From assembly GCF_014642915.1 (NCBI RefSeq), contig NZ_BMJE01000002.1, positions 62,001 to 126,000 of the forward strand: a stretch of DNA of 64,000 nt, given 5' to 3'. Source of the DNA: Flavobacterium suaedae (GTDB lineage Bacteria > Bacteroidota > Bacteroidia > Flavobacteriales > Flavobacteriaceae). Shown in pieces: positions 51,465-59,528 of the stretch. Both the position numbers and the translations under genes were made by a program. Below the pieces are notes generated by a model. That model searched no databases. It was not told where the DNA came from and worked only from the letters and a program-made list of their open reading frames with translations. The first letter of the stretch is position 1; each line of letters opens with the position of its first letter.

Positions 51465-52229
51465 ATGAGAACAGAAATAACCCATAAGGGAAAAACATAT
51501 ACTGCCGACTTATCGCAACCTTTAGATATATCATTACCATTACAAGCTAATGATAGTAACCCTATAGCATGGTATATTGATAAGCCCGTTATTGAACCTG
51601 TAAAAGCAGATGGCTGGGTAGGAAAAGTAAGCGAAGGTTCTACTACAAACTTTAATAATATTTTTTTTAATCCACACGGGCATGGCACGCATACTGAGTG
51701 CTTAGGGCATATTACTAAAAACTTCTACAGTGTAAATAAAGCACTAAAACAGTTTTTCTTTTTAGCAGAGGTAATTTCTGTTCAACCAGAGGTACAGGGT
51801 GAAGATTTAGTTATTACTAAAGTTCAAATTGGAGGACAGCTTAATGGTAAAACACCTGAAGCACTTGTTATACGTACATTGCCAAACACAGAAGAAAAAA
51901 AGCATAAAAACTATAGTCATACTAATCCGCCTTATTTAGCAGAAGAAGCTGCTGTATATATTCGGGAAATTGGTATTGTGCACCTTTTAATAGACTTACC
52001 AAGTGTAGATAAAGAAAAAGATGAAGGAAAGCTATTAGCACATAAGGCTTTTTGGAATGTAAAAGATGTTGATAACCTTAATGAAGAGGCAAGGCATAAT
52101 GCGACCATTACAGAGTTAATTTATGTAGATGATGCTATTAAGGATGGCGGCTACTTATTAAACCTGCAAATCGCATCTTTTGAAAATGATGCTTCGCCGA
52201 GTAAACCCTTGTTATATAAACTATTATGA
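51465..52229 (+). CDS. cyclase/kynurenine formamidase-family metal hydrolase
   Basis: A 254-residue member of the cyclase (KynB-like) family. It has the metal-binding motif HGHGTHTECLGHI (about residues 69-81), where Glu takes the place of the usual Asp in H-x-G-T-H-x-D, and a C-terminal LIDLPSVDKEKDEGKLLAHKAFW region. Family members hydrolyse amides such as N-formylkynurenine or cyclic compounds. The substrate here is unknown. It is 15 bases behind hemW and overlaps the DUF4260 gene by the ATGA sequence. Confidence 0.82.
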   Translation: MRTEITHKGKTYTADLSQPLDISLPLQANDSNPIAWYIDKPVIEPVKADGWVGKVSEGSTTNFNNIFFNPHGHGTHTECLGHITKNFYSVNKALKQFFFLAEVISVQPEVQGEDLVITKVQIGGQLNGKTPEALVIRTLPNTEEKKHKNYSHTNPPYLAEEAAVYIREIGIVHLLIDLPSVDKEKDEGKLLAHKAFWNVKDVDNLNEEARHNATITELIYVDDAIKDGGYLLNLQIASFENDASPSKPLLYKLL

Positions 52230-52576
52230 AGACACTGATTAAACTTGAGGAGTTAGCTTTATTTGGCTTAGCTATCTATTTGTTTAGTGTGCTAAACTAT
52301 GAATGGTGGTGGTTTTTAGTTTTAATTTTAGCCCCTGACTTATCAATGTTAGGGTATGTTTTTGGTAATAAAGCAGGTGCGTGGTCGTATAATTTTTTCC
52401 ATCATACAGCTGTAGCTATAGTTTGCTATATAGTCGGTTTATTTATCCGAAACGAAACATTACAGCTAATAGGAGTCATACTTTTTGCACATTCCCGAAT
52501 GGACAGAATGTTTGGCTACGGACTTAAATATGAAAAAGGATTTAAGTTTACCCATTTAGGAGAAATAGGAAAGTAA
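52226..52576 (+). CDS. DUF4260 small integral membrane protein
   Basis: A 116-residue membrane protein with about three to four helices and the DUF4260 signatures LILAPDLSMLGYVFGNKAG, YNFFHHTAVAIV and AHSRMDRMFGYGLKYEKGF. The start codon overlaps the stop of the cyclase gene (ATGA), so translation is coupled. Function unknown; the clustered His, Asp and Arg residues suggest a membrane-embedded active or metal site, which is inference. Confidence 0.88.
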   Translation: MKTLIKLEELALFGLAIYLFSVLNYEWWWFLVLILAPDLSMLGYVFGNKAGAWSYNFFHHTAVAIVCYIVGLFIRNETLQLIGVILFAHSRMDRMFGYGLKYEKGFKFTHLGEIGK

Positions 52577-52602
52577 AGGTTTTATAGGTAAAAAAATAGA
52601 CT

Positions 52603-52968
52603 ATGAACATTCAGGATTTTTATGAAATATGCCTTTCAAAAAAAGGAGTCACAGAGCACTTTCCTTTTGATGAAGACACACTGGTTTTTAAAGTAGGCGG
52701 AAAAATGTTTGCACTTTCTTCATTAAAAGGCTGGGAAGAAGGTACTCCTTCGGTAAATTTAAAGTGTGACCCTGAAAGAGCTTTAGAACTTCGTACAGAA
52801 TATGAAGGGATAAAACCGGGCTACCACATGAGTAAAAAGCACTGGAATACAGTAACTATAAATAATAGCGATGTTGCTCCTAAATTTTTAAAGGAGTTGA
52901 TAAACCATTCTTACGATTTAGTATTTAAATCACTTACTAAGAAAATACAAGCTGAAATAGAAACTTAA
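52603..52968 (+). CDS. MmcQ/YjbR family protein
   Basis: A 121-residue protein of the MmcQ/YjbR (CyaY-like fold) family. It has KKGVTEHFPFDEDTLVFKVGGKMFAL, VNLKCDPERALELR, and the C-terminal GYHMSKKHWNTV motif. It is often annotated as DNA-binding, but the biochemical role is not established. Last gene of the ruvC run, convergent with the PAP2 gene 3 bases away and without a visible terminator. Confidence 0.9.
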   Translation: MNIQDFYEICLSKKGVTEHFPFDEDTLVFKVGGKMFALSSLKGWEEGTPSVNLKCDPERALELRTEYEGIKPGYHMSKKHWNTVTINNSDVAPKFLKELINHSYDLVFKSLTKKIQAEIET

Positions 52969-52971
52969 ACT

Positions 52972-53829
52972 TTAAAAAGTTCCTACAACACCTATTGTAT
53001 TAGTACCAAAACGAAGATTCCAAGATACCTTTTTTTCCGGTTTGTAAATGTCTTTCTGCTGTAAGTAGTGGTCTATACTATCTACAATTAAAATGCTTAA
53101 ACCAACCCCTACAGTAACATCAGAAAGCCAATGAGCGCCCTGCCATACACGAGATACCGGTGTAACCAGTCCTAAAGCATATATGCCACCTTTAATCCAT
53201 GGGCTTTTAAACTGTTTACCTATAGCATAAGCAGTAGTAAAACTAAGCATAGCATGACCTGAAGGGAATGAATGCGCTCCTGCATCTTTAGAAAAAGGTG
53301 TAAAGTGATATTGCCCACGTTCTTTATCTGGTCTTGATCTCCCGATAATATTTTTAGTTATGGTTTGCAAAACACCTGACGCTAAAGCTGAGGAAAATAA
53401 AAGTACTCCTGTTTTTCTTATTTTTTCCTGTTTTGTAACCAGCCCCAGTATATATACAGAGCCTGTAATAGAATAATTATATCCCGGGCTACCCATTGCC
53501 CAGCCATAATCAGAAATCTCCTGAGGAATGTCATCACGCTGCCTCCTCATAAAGTCGCTTGTTTCCTGATCTGTAGCAAAAAGAATAGCAGTGCCCGCTA
53601 CTGAAGCCCCCAATGTATAAAAATCATTTTTCTCCCAGTGTAATGGGCGTGTATAGGCATACTTAATACCTCCGTACATGTTTAGGGCATCACTTTTTAG
53701 ATTTTGCCATATAGTAGGTTTTACTTTTTCAATTTCAGCGGTAGAAATTGTGTCTTGTGAAAAGCTGTACAGTGTACAAAGTAAAGCACTCCATAGGAAA
53801 AGTACTTTACGGTATTTAAAGATATTCAA
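52972..53829 (-). CDS. PAP2-family phosphatase
   Basis: A 285-residue exported phosphatase. The N-terminal hydrophobic signal or anchor (about residues 8-24, ...LCTLYSFSQ) is followed by the acid phosphatase signature: GRSRPDKERG (K-x6-R-P-type), SFPSGHAMLSFTTAYA and SRVWQGAHWLSDVTVG. PAP2 enzymes at the envelope dephosphorylate lipid carriers such as undecaprenyl pyrophosphate or phosphatidic acid. Whether it recycles lipid carrier or has another substrate is open. Confidence 0.9.
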   Translation of the reverse strand: MNIFKYRKVLFLWSALLCTLYSFSQDTISTAEIEKVKPTIWQNLKSDALNMYGGIKYAYTRPLHWEKNDFYTLGASVAGTAILFATDQETSDFMRRQRDDIPQEISDYGWAMGSPGYNYSITGSVYILGLVTKQEKIRKTGVLLFSSALASGVLQTITKNIIGRSRPDKERGQYHFTPFSKDAGAHSFPSGHAMLSFTTAYAIGKQFKSPWIKGGIYALGLVTPVSRVWQGAHWLSDVTVGVGLSILIVDSIDHYLQQKDIYKPEKKVSWNLRFGTNTIGVVGTF

Positions 53830-53903
53830 GGTTTTATGTTATTGCGGAATTGTCCTGTTATAAACAATAAAGATACAATATTTAAAGAGTATTATACAAT
53901 ACC

Positions 53904-55004
53904 CTACATAACGCCTTTTTGTTTTTCTGTAAAGCGGTCGCTTTGCAGTTTTAATAACTCAATAGCTTTTTGCTTTTTATAGTTATATAGTTCTTTATCA
54001 GTTCTTATTTCTCCATATACATCGTCATAAATAGCAGCATCGGTATCACGCATTAAGTTACGCTGATAGTTATTCTGCTGTAGATTGGTTTTTAGTGCGG
54101 TTTCACTGTCTTCCAATTTAAAATCATATTCACCTTTAGGCGATAAAAGTTTTGCAATGATGGGAGAGGTTTCGATAGCTAAAAATAAAAGCATTATAAA
54201 TAATGAGGGTAAAAATGGTAGCTTATTAAGCGCATTAATTCTTGCCATTAAACCATCAAAATTATCAACTATTGGTTGACTTTCTGCTATCTTTTTATCT
54301 AAGTTAGTCTTTAAAGTAGCTGCTTCCTTCTCTTTATCACTTATTTTAGCTTCATTCTTTTTTCTTAGCAAGTCCAGTTCAGCTAACGCAGCATCATGTT
54401 TCTCCCGCTTTTCTTTATATACAGGACCTTTTCCCAACTTCATAGTTCCGCTTGTGCCTTCTGCTTCGCTTATGTAGGTGCTGTAAAGTGCATTAACTTC
54501 TTTTTCCTTTGCTGTAATTTCATTTTTCAGGCTATCCATAGCAGCTTGATTTTTTTCAAAATCAGTAGCGTAGTAATTAGCCATTTGCTCTTTATTTGCC
54601 AAGGCAAGTTCATTTTTTTCTTTTAGTAATACCGTATCTATTTCCTTTTCGAATATTTTTATTTCTAATGGTTTTGATATTACCAAAGCTATGATGATAG
54701 CTAACACTATACGCGGAGATGCTTGCAGTAATTCCTGACTGAATTTATCCCGTTTACGAATGGTAGAGACTATAAACCTGTCGAGATTGAATATTAGTAA
54801 ACCCCATACCGCACCAAACAATATAGCAGGCAGCATACTGTCAAAAACTACATATAGTGCATAAGCTGAAGCTATCCATGCCATAAGTGCTGTAAAAAAT
54901 ACTGTAGCACCTATTCCGGCATATTTATTTTGCTCTCCGTTAGAGCAACTATAAATTAGATTTTTATCTGCCCCGGAGCAGATAATAAAAAAGCGTTTCA
55001 ACAT
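53904..55004 (-). CDS. DUF4407 membrane protein with coiled coil
   Basis: A 366-residue protein of the DUF4407 family. The N-terminal motif FFIICSGADKNLIYSCSNGEQNKYAGIGATV (split) precedes two or three membrane helices (about residues 33-95) with GLLIFNLDRFIVSTIRK. A long charged coiled-coil region follows (about 125-250, rich in Lys and Glu), and a further helix pair near 260-285. The family has been discussed among envelope proteins of actinobacteria and Bacteroidota but has no assigned function. It is a single gene. Confidence 0.88.
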   Translation of the reverse strand: MLKRFFIICSGADKNLIYSCSNGEQNKYAGIGATVFFTALMAWIASAYALYVVFDSMLPAILFGAVWGLLIFNLDRFIVSTIRKRDKFSQELLQASPRIVLAIIIALVISKPLEIKIFEKEIDTVLLKEKNELALANKEQMANYYATDFEKNQAAMDSLKNEITAKEKEVNALYSTYISEAEGTSGTMKLGKGPVYKEKREKHDAALAELDLLRKKNEAKISDKEKEAATLKTNLDKKIAESQPIVDNFDGLMARINALNKLPFLPSLFIMLLFLAIETSPIIAKLLSPKGEYDFKLEDSETALKTNLQQNNYQRNLMRDTDAAIYDDVYGEIRTDKELYNYKKQKAIELLKLQSDRFTEKQKGVM

Positions 55005-55099
55005 GATGATTGATTTTTTGATTGATGATGTTTAAATATAACGCTTTTTTATATCAGTATCTTATAACAGGGTGATTTTTTAATCTGATTATCTTATAG

Positions 55100-56221
55100 T
55101 TATTGGATAGTTATAGTTATTGGAATAACGAAGTTAAGTTTATCGGGTATCGTGTCCGTTCCTATAGGCTGTAACTTAGCTTTAGCTTTTTCGGCAGCTT
55201 TAATTACAGCTTCATCTAAGCCATAGCCTGCTTTTTTAATAACTTTAATATCTGATACTGAACCATCCGTATTTACTACAAAGTTTGTATATACTTTGTA
55301 AACCCCGGCAGGTATATTTTCGGGAAAAACTATATTTTCATTTATATCTTGTAGAAAAGTTTCAAAACCATCCAAGCTATAGGGTTGTATATCAAGTTTA
55401 TTATCTTCCGATTTAATAAGTGGTTTGTTTTCTGTAAGAGTGTCAATTTGTTTGTTCTTTATAGGCATGAACCTAACATATTTTGTCTTTACAGTATCTG
55501 TACTTGCTTTTTTAGTGTATTTGGTAATACGTTCTCTATAAGGTTTAAGCCCCGGTGCACGTACAATTAACAAACTATTATAATGCTGTTGGTATGTTTT
55601 AAAAGAGGTATTTACAAGGCTGTCAAATTGCGTTTGTGTAATTCTTTCTTTTACCTGAACTAATATGCGCCCTTTGTATTTTTGAGTAGCAACCTTTATA
55701 CCCGATGGTTTTACAGTATCCAGCGCTGTTTGGAACGCTGTTCCTTTCAGGCTGTCTAACTGTATTTTCGGAGTAAGGTGTATAGCAAATGGCTTTAAAA
55801 CTATAGCTTCATTAGTGTCTTTTCGAGTTTTATTTTTGATAGGAATATTTGATGTGCTTATGCTTGCCGATGTTTCTTTTTCTGTGATTTGTTGAGTATT
55901 AATTTCTGGTTCTGTTGTATCTGTTTTATGCGTTTTTGAGCTATTGATGGTATCGGTGATTACTACATTCTGTTTTGATGAATTGTGAGGTTGAGGTAAA
56001 TGGTTTGATTTCTGCGGAACTATCATATAAATAATTATTCCAATACCTAGAACGCTCAAAAGTATTAAAAAAGTCATTTTAGCTTTTCCTCTTGATGCAG
56101 ATTGGCTATCCATTTTCTCAGTAATTGAATTCCAAAGCGCATCCCCCGGTTTTTCATCCAATGTATTACTACGGGTTCTAAAGTGATTATATAGCTCTTT
56201 GTCTGTTATTTTACTTGACAT
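55100..56221 (-). CDS. membrane protein joining an anti-sigma-like N-terminus to a TonB C-terminal domain
   Basis: A 373-residue single-span protein starting at MSSKITDKELYNHFR (56221). Residues 1-48 are cytoplasmic and contain EKPGDALWNSITEKMD, resembling the P-x-x-x-W-x-x-I helix at the start of Bacteroidota anti-sigma-type proteins. Residues 49-67 are a membrane helix. A long periplasmic linker follows, then a TonB C-terminal domain (FPENIPAGVYKVYTNFVVNTDGS to ITITIQ, split; about 295-373). The start overlaps the 3' end of the sigma factor gene by 11 bases. This suggests that the protein controls that sigma factor and senses or contacts an outer-membrane TonB partner. Function is inference. 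Confidence 0.7.
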   Translation of the reverse strand: MSSKITDKELYNHFRTRSNTLDEKPGDALWNSITEKMDSQSASRGKAKMTFLILLSVLGIGIIIYMIVPQKSNHLPQPHNSSKQNVVITDTINSSKTHKTDTTEPEINTQQITEKETSASISTSNIPIKNKTRKDTNEAIVLKPFAIHLTPKIQLDSLKGTAFQTALDTVKPSGIKVATQKYKGRILVQVKERITQTQFDSLVNTSFKTYQQHYNSLLIVRAPGLKPYRERITKYTKKASTDTVKTKYVRFMPIKNKQIDTLTENKPLIKSEDNKLDIQPYSLDGFETFLQDINENIVFPENIPAGVYKVYTNFVVNTDGSVSDIKVIKKAGYGLDEAVIKAAEKAKAKLQPIGTDTIPDKLNFVIPITITIQ

Positions 56222-56759
56222 GATTTTTTGTTTTAGGAGTGAAATCTGCAAAAAAAGTTTTCTTCAGCTTTTCTTTAGCGTAGTTAAGTTGCGATTTTGA
56301 AGTGCCTTCGGATATGCCTAGCTGCTTTGCAATTTCTTTATGTTTATAGCCTTCTATAGCATATAGATTAAAAATAATACGGGCACCTTCAGGAAGTATA
56401 GCAAGCATTTTTTCAATGTCCTCGTGGTATATCTTTTCTAGGGTATTGCCGTCAACGGGTAGTTGTAGGGTGTCGGGTGATACCTCCTGATTAAAGTTTG
56501 TTTTTTTGCGTAATTCCATCAGGCAGCAATTCACGGCTATTTTTAATATCCAGCCTTCGAAACTACCATCACTTTTATATTGTTTTATTTTCTGAAAAAC
56601 AGATAGGAAGGTATTCATTACCATTTCTTCGGCACGCTCCCTGTCTTTCATGTACCTGCGGCAAATGCCCAGTACCTTAGCTCCATAGGTATTGTAAACC
56701 TCCTGCTGAATGCGACGGTCTTTTTTTTGACAACCTTTTATAAGATCGGTTTCGATCAT
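56211..56759 (-). CDS. ECF-type RNA polymerase sigma factor
   Basis: A 182-residue sigma-70 family protein with sigma-2 (QQEVYNTYGAKVLGICRRYMKD to GSFEGWILKIAVNCCLMELRK; split) and sigma-4 domains (EGARIIFNLYAIEGYKHKEIAKQLGISEGTSKSQLNYAKEKLKK; split, with a clear helix-turn-helix). Sigma-3 and region 1 are absent, as in ECF factors. Overlap with the downstream TonB-domain membrane protein (11 bases) indicates translational coupling and suggests that protein as its anti-sigma partner. The WG-repeat gene lies 16 bases upstream on the same strand. Target promoters are unknown. Confidence 0.92.
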   Translation of the reverse strand: MIETDLIKGCQKKDRRIQQEVYNTYGAKVLGICRRYMKDRERAEEMVMNTFLSVFQKIKQYKSDGSFEGWILKIAVNCCLMELRKKTNFNQEVSPDTLQLPVDGNTLEKIYHEDIEKMLAILPEGARIIFNLYAIEGYKHKEIAKQLGISEGTSKSQLNYAKEKLKKTFFADFTPKTKNHVK

Positions 56760-56775
56760 AGTATTTACTGAAGCG

Positions 56776-57195
56776 TTAATATAGTTTTGGTGTTTCGTTT
56801 TCTACTGCTTCGTATTCGGGTTTCACAACTTCCTCGCCTGTTTCGTCTATAAACCCATAATAACCATCTTTGCTTACTAATAACCATCCTTTTTTTATAT
56901 TACCCGATTGTCCTATTGTGTCATATTTCGGTGGTACTATTTCTTCTCCGGTTACGTCAATGAAACCTAATAATCCATCTTTTTCAACTAAAGCCCATCC
57001 TTCAATATAATCACCAAACACACCGATGTTAGTGTAGACAGGTGGTACAATTTCGTTACCTGATTCATCTATATAACCAATTAGCCCGTCTTTTTGTATC
57101 TGCACCCATTCAGGTTGAGGTAAAGTGTTTTTGTACACCTGTGCATTACAATATATAGTAAAAATGAATAAACAAAATACAATAATCTTTTTCAT
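56776..57195 (-). CDS. secreted WG-repeat protein
   Basis: A 139-residue exported protein with a signal peptide (residues 1-19, ...IYCNAQ) and three successive WG-type repeats of about 30 residues (QKDGLIGYIDESGNEIVPP, EKDGLLGFIDVTGEEIVPP, SKDGYYGFIDETGEEVVKP). WG repeats form beta-rich scaffolds of unclear binding function, common in secreted Bacteroidota proteins. It is the first gene of the probable run WG-sigma-TonB-domain protein, so it may share their regulation. Confidence 0.85.
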   Translation of the reverse strand: MKKIIVFCLFIFTIYCNAQVYKNTLPQPEWVQIQKDGLIGYIDESGNEIVPPVYTNIGVFGDYIEGWALVEKDGLLGFIDVTGEEIVPPKYDTIGQSGNIKKGWLLVSKDGYYGFIDETGEEVVKPEYEAVENETPKLY

Positions 57196-57260
57196 AAGAC
57201 ATACTTTTAGTGGTTTCTTATAAAGATGCAGGCTTGTGCAATAGGGTTGGAACTATTCAT

Positions 57261-57289
57261 AAAAAAATCCGCCACAATGGGCGGATTTT
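57261..57289 (-). terminator. terminator of the TonB-like/M20 operon
   Basis: AAAATCCGCC / GGCGGATTTT hairpin with T7 on the minus strand. Confidence 0.85.
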
Positions 57290-57310
57290 GTAAAAACTAC
57301 ATATAGAAGA

Positions 57311-57769
57311 CTATTTTTTACTTGTAATATTTATAGTAATAGGCAAGTTATAATTTGCAGACACTTTTTCTCCATTTAATTCACCAGGTATCCATTTTTG
57401 ATCCATACTTTTAAGCACCCTAACCGCTTCATCTCCCATGCCATAACCAGGGTCTCTTAGTATTTTAATATTAGACATAGAACCATCTTTTTCAATTACA
57501 AAAGAGAGGTATATTCTGGCAGTCATGTCTTTATTAACCTTTGGGACTTTAAAATGCTTATAAACATAAGTATAAAAGCCTTGCATACCACCATCGCTAT
57601 ATTCGGGTTGCTTTGTAAGTTCAGAAGCAGCATAGCTTAATTGCTGTTCTACAAGCGGGATACCTTCAAATTTTTCTGTTTTGCTTTTTTCTTGCGCATT
57701 TGCTTCCTCAGATAATGATAGCATTATGATTACCAATAAAAGACTTCGGACTATATTTCTCGATATCAT
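57311..57769 (-). CDS. periplasmic TonB C-terminal domain protein
   Basis: A 152-residue protein with a signal peptide or short anchor (residues 1-25, ...SEEANAQ), then about 35 residues and a TonB C-terminal domain (YVYKHFKVPKVNKDMTARIYLSFVIEKDGSMSNIKILRDPGYGMGDEAVRVL, split; final PITINI strand). It lacks the long proline-rich spacer of a true TonB, so it may be a periplasmic adaptor. It follows the M20 peptidase by 23 bases and is co-transcribed with it. Confidence 0.78.
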   Translation of the reverse strand: MISRNIVRSLLLVIIMLSLSEEANAQEKSKTEKFEGIPLVEQQLSYAASELTKQPEYSDGGMQGFYTYVYKHFKVPKVNKDMTARIYLSFVIEKDGSMSNIKILRDPGYGMGDEAVRVLKSMDQKWIPGELNGEKVSANYNLPITINITSKK

Positions 57770-57792
57770 AAAAAGATAGCTGTTGATGGGTG

Positions 57793-59181
57793 TTATTTAC
57801 TCATTTCAGTAAAATACTTATAGAATAACGGAATTGTCTCAATACCTTTAAGGTAATTGAAAACCCCGAAATGCTCGTTAGGGGAGTGGATAGCATCACT
57901 GTCTAAACCAAAGCCCATCATTATAGTTTTACTTTTTAACTCTTTTTCAAATAAAGCTACAATAGGAATACTTCCTCCTGAACGTACCGGTATTGGTTTT
58001 ATATTAAAACTTTCCTCATAAGCTGCTGCTGCTGCCTGATATCCTGTGCTGTCTATAGGCGTAACATAAGCCTGACCACCATGATGAGGTGTAACTTTTA
58101 CTCTTACTGAATCAGGGGCAATGCTTTCGAAATATTTAGTGAACAATTCCGTTATCTCTTCCCAGTCTTGGTCAGGAACTAAACGCATTGATATTTTTGC
58201 ATAGGCTTTACTGGCAATAACCGTTTTAGCACCTTCTCCTGTATAACCACCCCAAATACCATTTACATCAAGTGTAGGGCGAATGGAGTTACGCTCGTTA
58301 GTAGTATATGTAGCCTCACCATGAACATCATTAATGTCTAATGCTTTTTTATATTCGTCTAAAGAGAACGGAGCTTTAGCCATTTCATCACGTTCTTCAC
58401 GCGAAAGTTCTTCTACTTTGTCATAAAAACCGGGAATAGTTATATGGTTGTTTTCGTCATGTAGCTGTGCTATCATTTTAGCCAGAATGTTGATTGGGTT
58501 GGCTACTGCACCACCGTATAAACCTGAGTGCAGGTCGCGGTTAGGTCCTGTAACTTCTACTTCTACATAGCTTAAACCTCTTAAACCTGTTGTGATAGAT
58601 GGCTGTGTGTTAGATATCATTCCCGTATCAGAAATCAGGATAACATCATTTTTAAGTTTTTCCTGATTGCGTTCCACAAACCAGCTAAGGCTCGGCGAAC
58701 CTACCTCTTCTTCACCTTCAATCATGAATTTCACATTACAAGGCAGGCTGTCATTTTGTACCATGTACTCCATTGCCTTTACATGCATATACATTTGCCC
58801 TTTGTCATCACATGCACCACGTGCAAAAATTGCACCTTCAGGGTGTTTAGGTGTTTCTTTAATAACAGGTTCAAATGGTGGTGAAGTCCATAGCTCTACA
58901 GGATCCGGTGGTTGTACGTCATAATGCCCGTAAACCAGTACTGTAGGTAAGTTTTTATCTATTATTTTTTCACCATATACAATTGGGTAGCCCGGAGTTT
59001 CACATATTTCAACTAAATCACATCCGGCTTTTTCTAAGCTTTCTTTTACTGCTTCAGCGGTATTTATTACATCCTGAGAGTAAGCACTGTCTGCACTAAC
59101 AGAAGGTATTTTAAGAAGCTCTATCAGCTCGTTTAAAAATCTTTCTTTGTGTTCTTGGACGTAGTTTTTAATGTTATTCAT
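57793..59181 (-). CDS. M20-family dipeptidase/peptidase
   Basis: A 462-residue cytoplasmic metallopeptidase. Zinc ligands are in VYGHYDVQPPDP (His and Asp, about residues 82-93), GACDDKGQMYMH (about 117-128) and the catalytic EGEEEVGSP. The dimerisation domain follows (LRGLSYVEVEVTGPNRDLHSGLYGG, split). It resembles the CNDP/PepV-like dipeptidases of Bacteroidota and releases amino acids from small peptides. A -7 element lies at 59210-59217 and the TonB-like gene is downstream. Confidence 0.9.
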   Translation of the reverse strand: MNNIKNYVQEHKERFLNELIELLKIPSVSADSAYSQDVINTAEAVKESLEKAGCDLVEICETPGYPIVYGEKIIDKNLPTVLVYGHYDVQPPDPVELWTSPPFEPVIKETPKHPEGAIFARGACDDKGQMYMHVKAMEYMVQNDSLPCNVKFMIEGEEEVGSPSLSWFVERNQEKLKNDVILISDTGMISNTQPSITTGLRGLSYVEVEVTGPNRDLHSGLYGGAVANPINILAKMIAQLHDENNHITIPGFYDKVEELSREERDEMAKAPFSLDEYKKALDINDVHGEATYTTNERNSIRPTLDVNGIWGGYTGEGAKTVIASKAYAKISMRLVPDQDWEEITELFTKYFESIAPDSVRVKVTPHHGGQAYVTPIDSTGYQAAAAAYEESFNIKPIPVRSGGSIPIVALFEKELKSKTIMMGFGLDSDAIHSPNEHFGVFNYLKGIETIPLFYKYFTEMSK

Positions 59182-59209
59182 TTTAAAATTAACGATATAG
59201 GTTTCTTGT

Positions 59210-59217
59210 CAAAATTA
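59210..59217 (-). promoter_or_regulatory. -7 element of the M20 peptidase operon
   Basis: TAATTTTG on the minus strand, 29 bases upstream of the ATG. Confidence 0.5.
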
Positions 59218-59252
59218 CGTAAAAAATTAATTAAATATTTTTCGAATTTTTA

Positions 59253-59283
59253 CTTGCATTATATCAAACTATGCGTATATTTG
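59253..59283 (+). promoter_or_regulatory. tRNA-Leu promoter, -33 CTTG and -7 TATATTTG
   Basis: TTG at 59254-59256, 19-base spacer, TATATTTG at 59276-59283. The -7 element is identical and the spacing equal to the tRNA-Asp promoter. Confidence 0.7.
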
Positions 59284-59326
59284 CACCCACAATAATGAAA
59301 CACAATATCGAGTTCGTTATTACCCT

Positions 59327-59408
59327 GCGGGTGTGGTGAAATTGGTAGACACGCTAGACTTAGGATCTAGTGCTTCACGGCGTGTAGGTTCGAGTCCTAT
59401 CACCCGCA
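59327..59408 (+). tRNA. tRNA-Leu (TAG)
   Basis: Class II tRNA of 82 bases. Acceptor GCGGGTG/CACCCGC with discriminator A, D arm TGGTGAAATTGGTAGACACG, anticodon arm CTAGA-CTTAGGA-TCTAG with anticodon TAG, a variable arm (TGCTTCACGGCGT), and T arm AGG-TTCGAGT-CCT. CCA is not encoded. A terminator follows at 59413-59442. Confidence 0.97.
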
Positions 59409-59412
59409 CAAC

Positions 59413-59442
59413 AAAAGCTTCTGAATTTTCAGAGGCTTTTTT
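59413..59442 (+). terminator. terminator of tRNA-Leu
   Basis: AAAAGCTTCTGA / TCAGAGGCTTTT hairpin (one G-U pair) with T run. Confidence 0.85.
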
Positions 59443-59479
59443 ATTTTATATAGTTTTTATTATAAGTATTTCTAAATAA

Positions 59480-59509
59480 AAAAGCCACCTCTCGATAAAG
59501 GTGGCTTTA
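59480..59509 (-). terminator. terminator of the CotH-type gene
   Basis: AAAGCCACCT / AGGTGGCTTT hairpin followed by T6 on the minus strand. Confidence 0.85.
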
Positions 59510-59528
59510 ATTTTTTATACAGATTATA

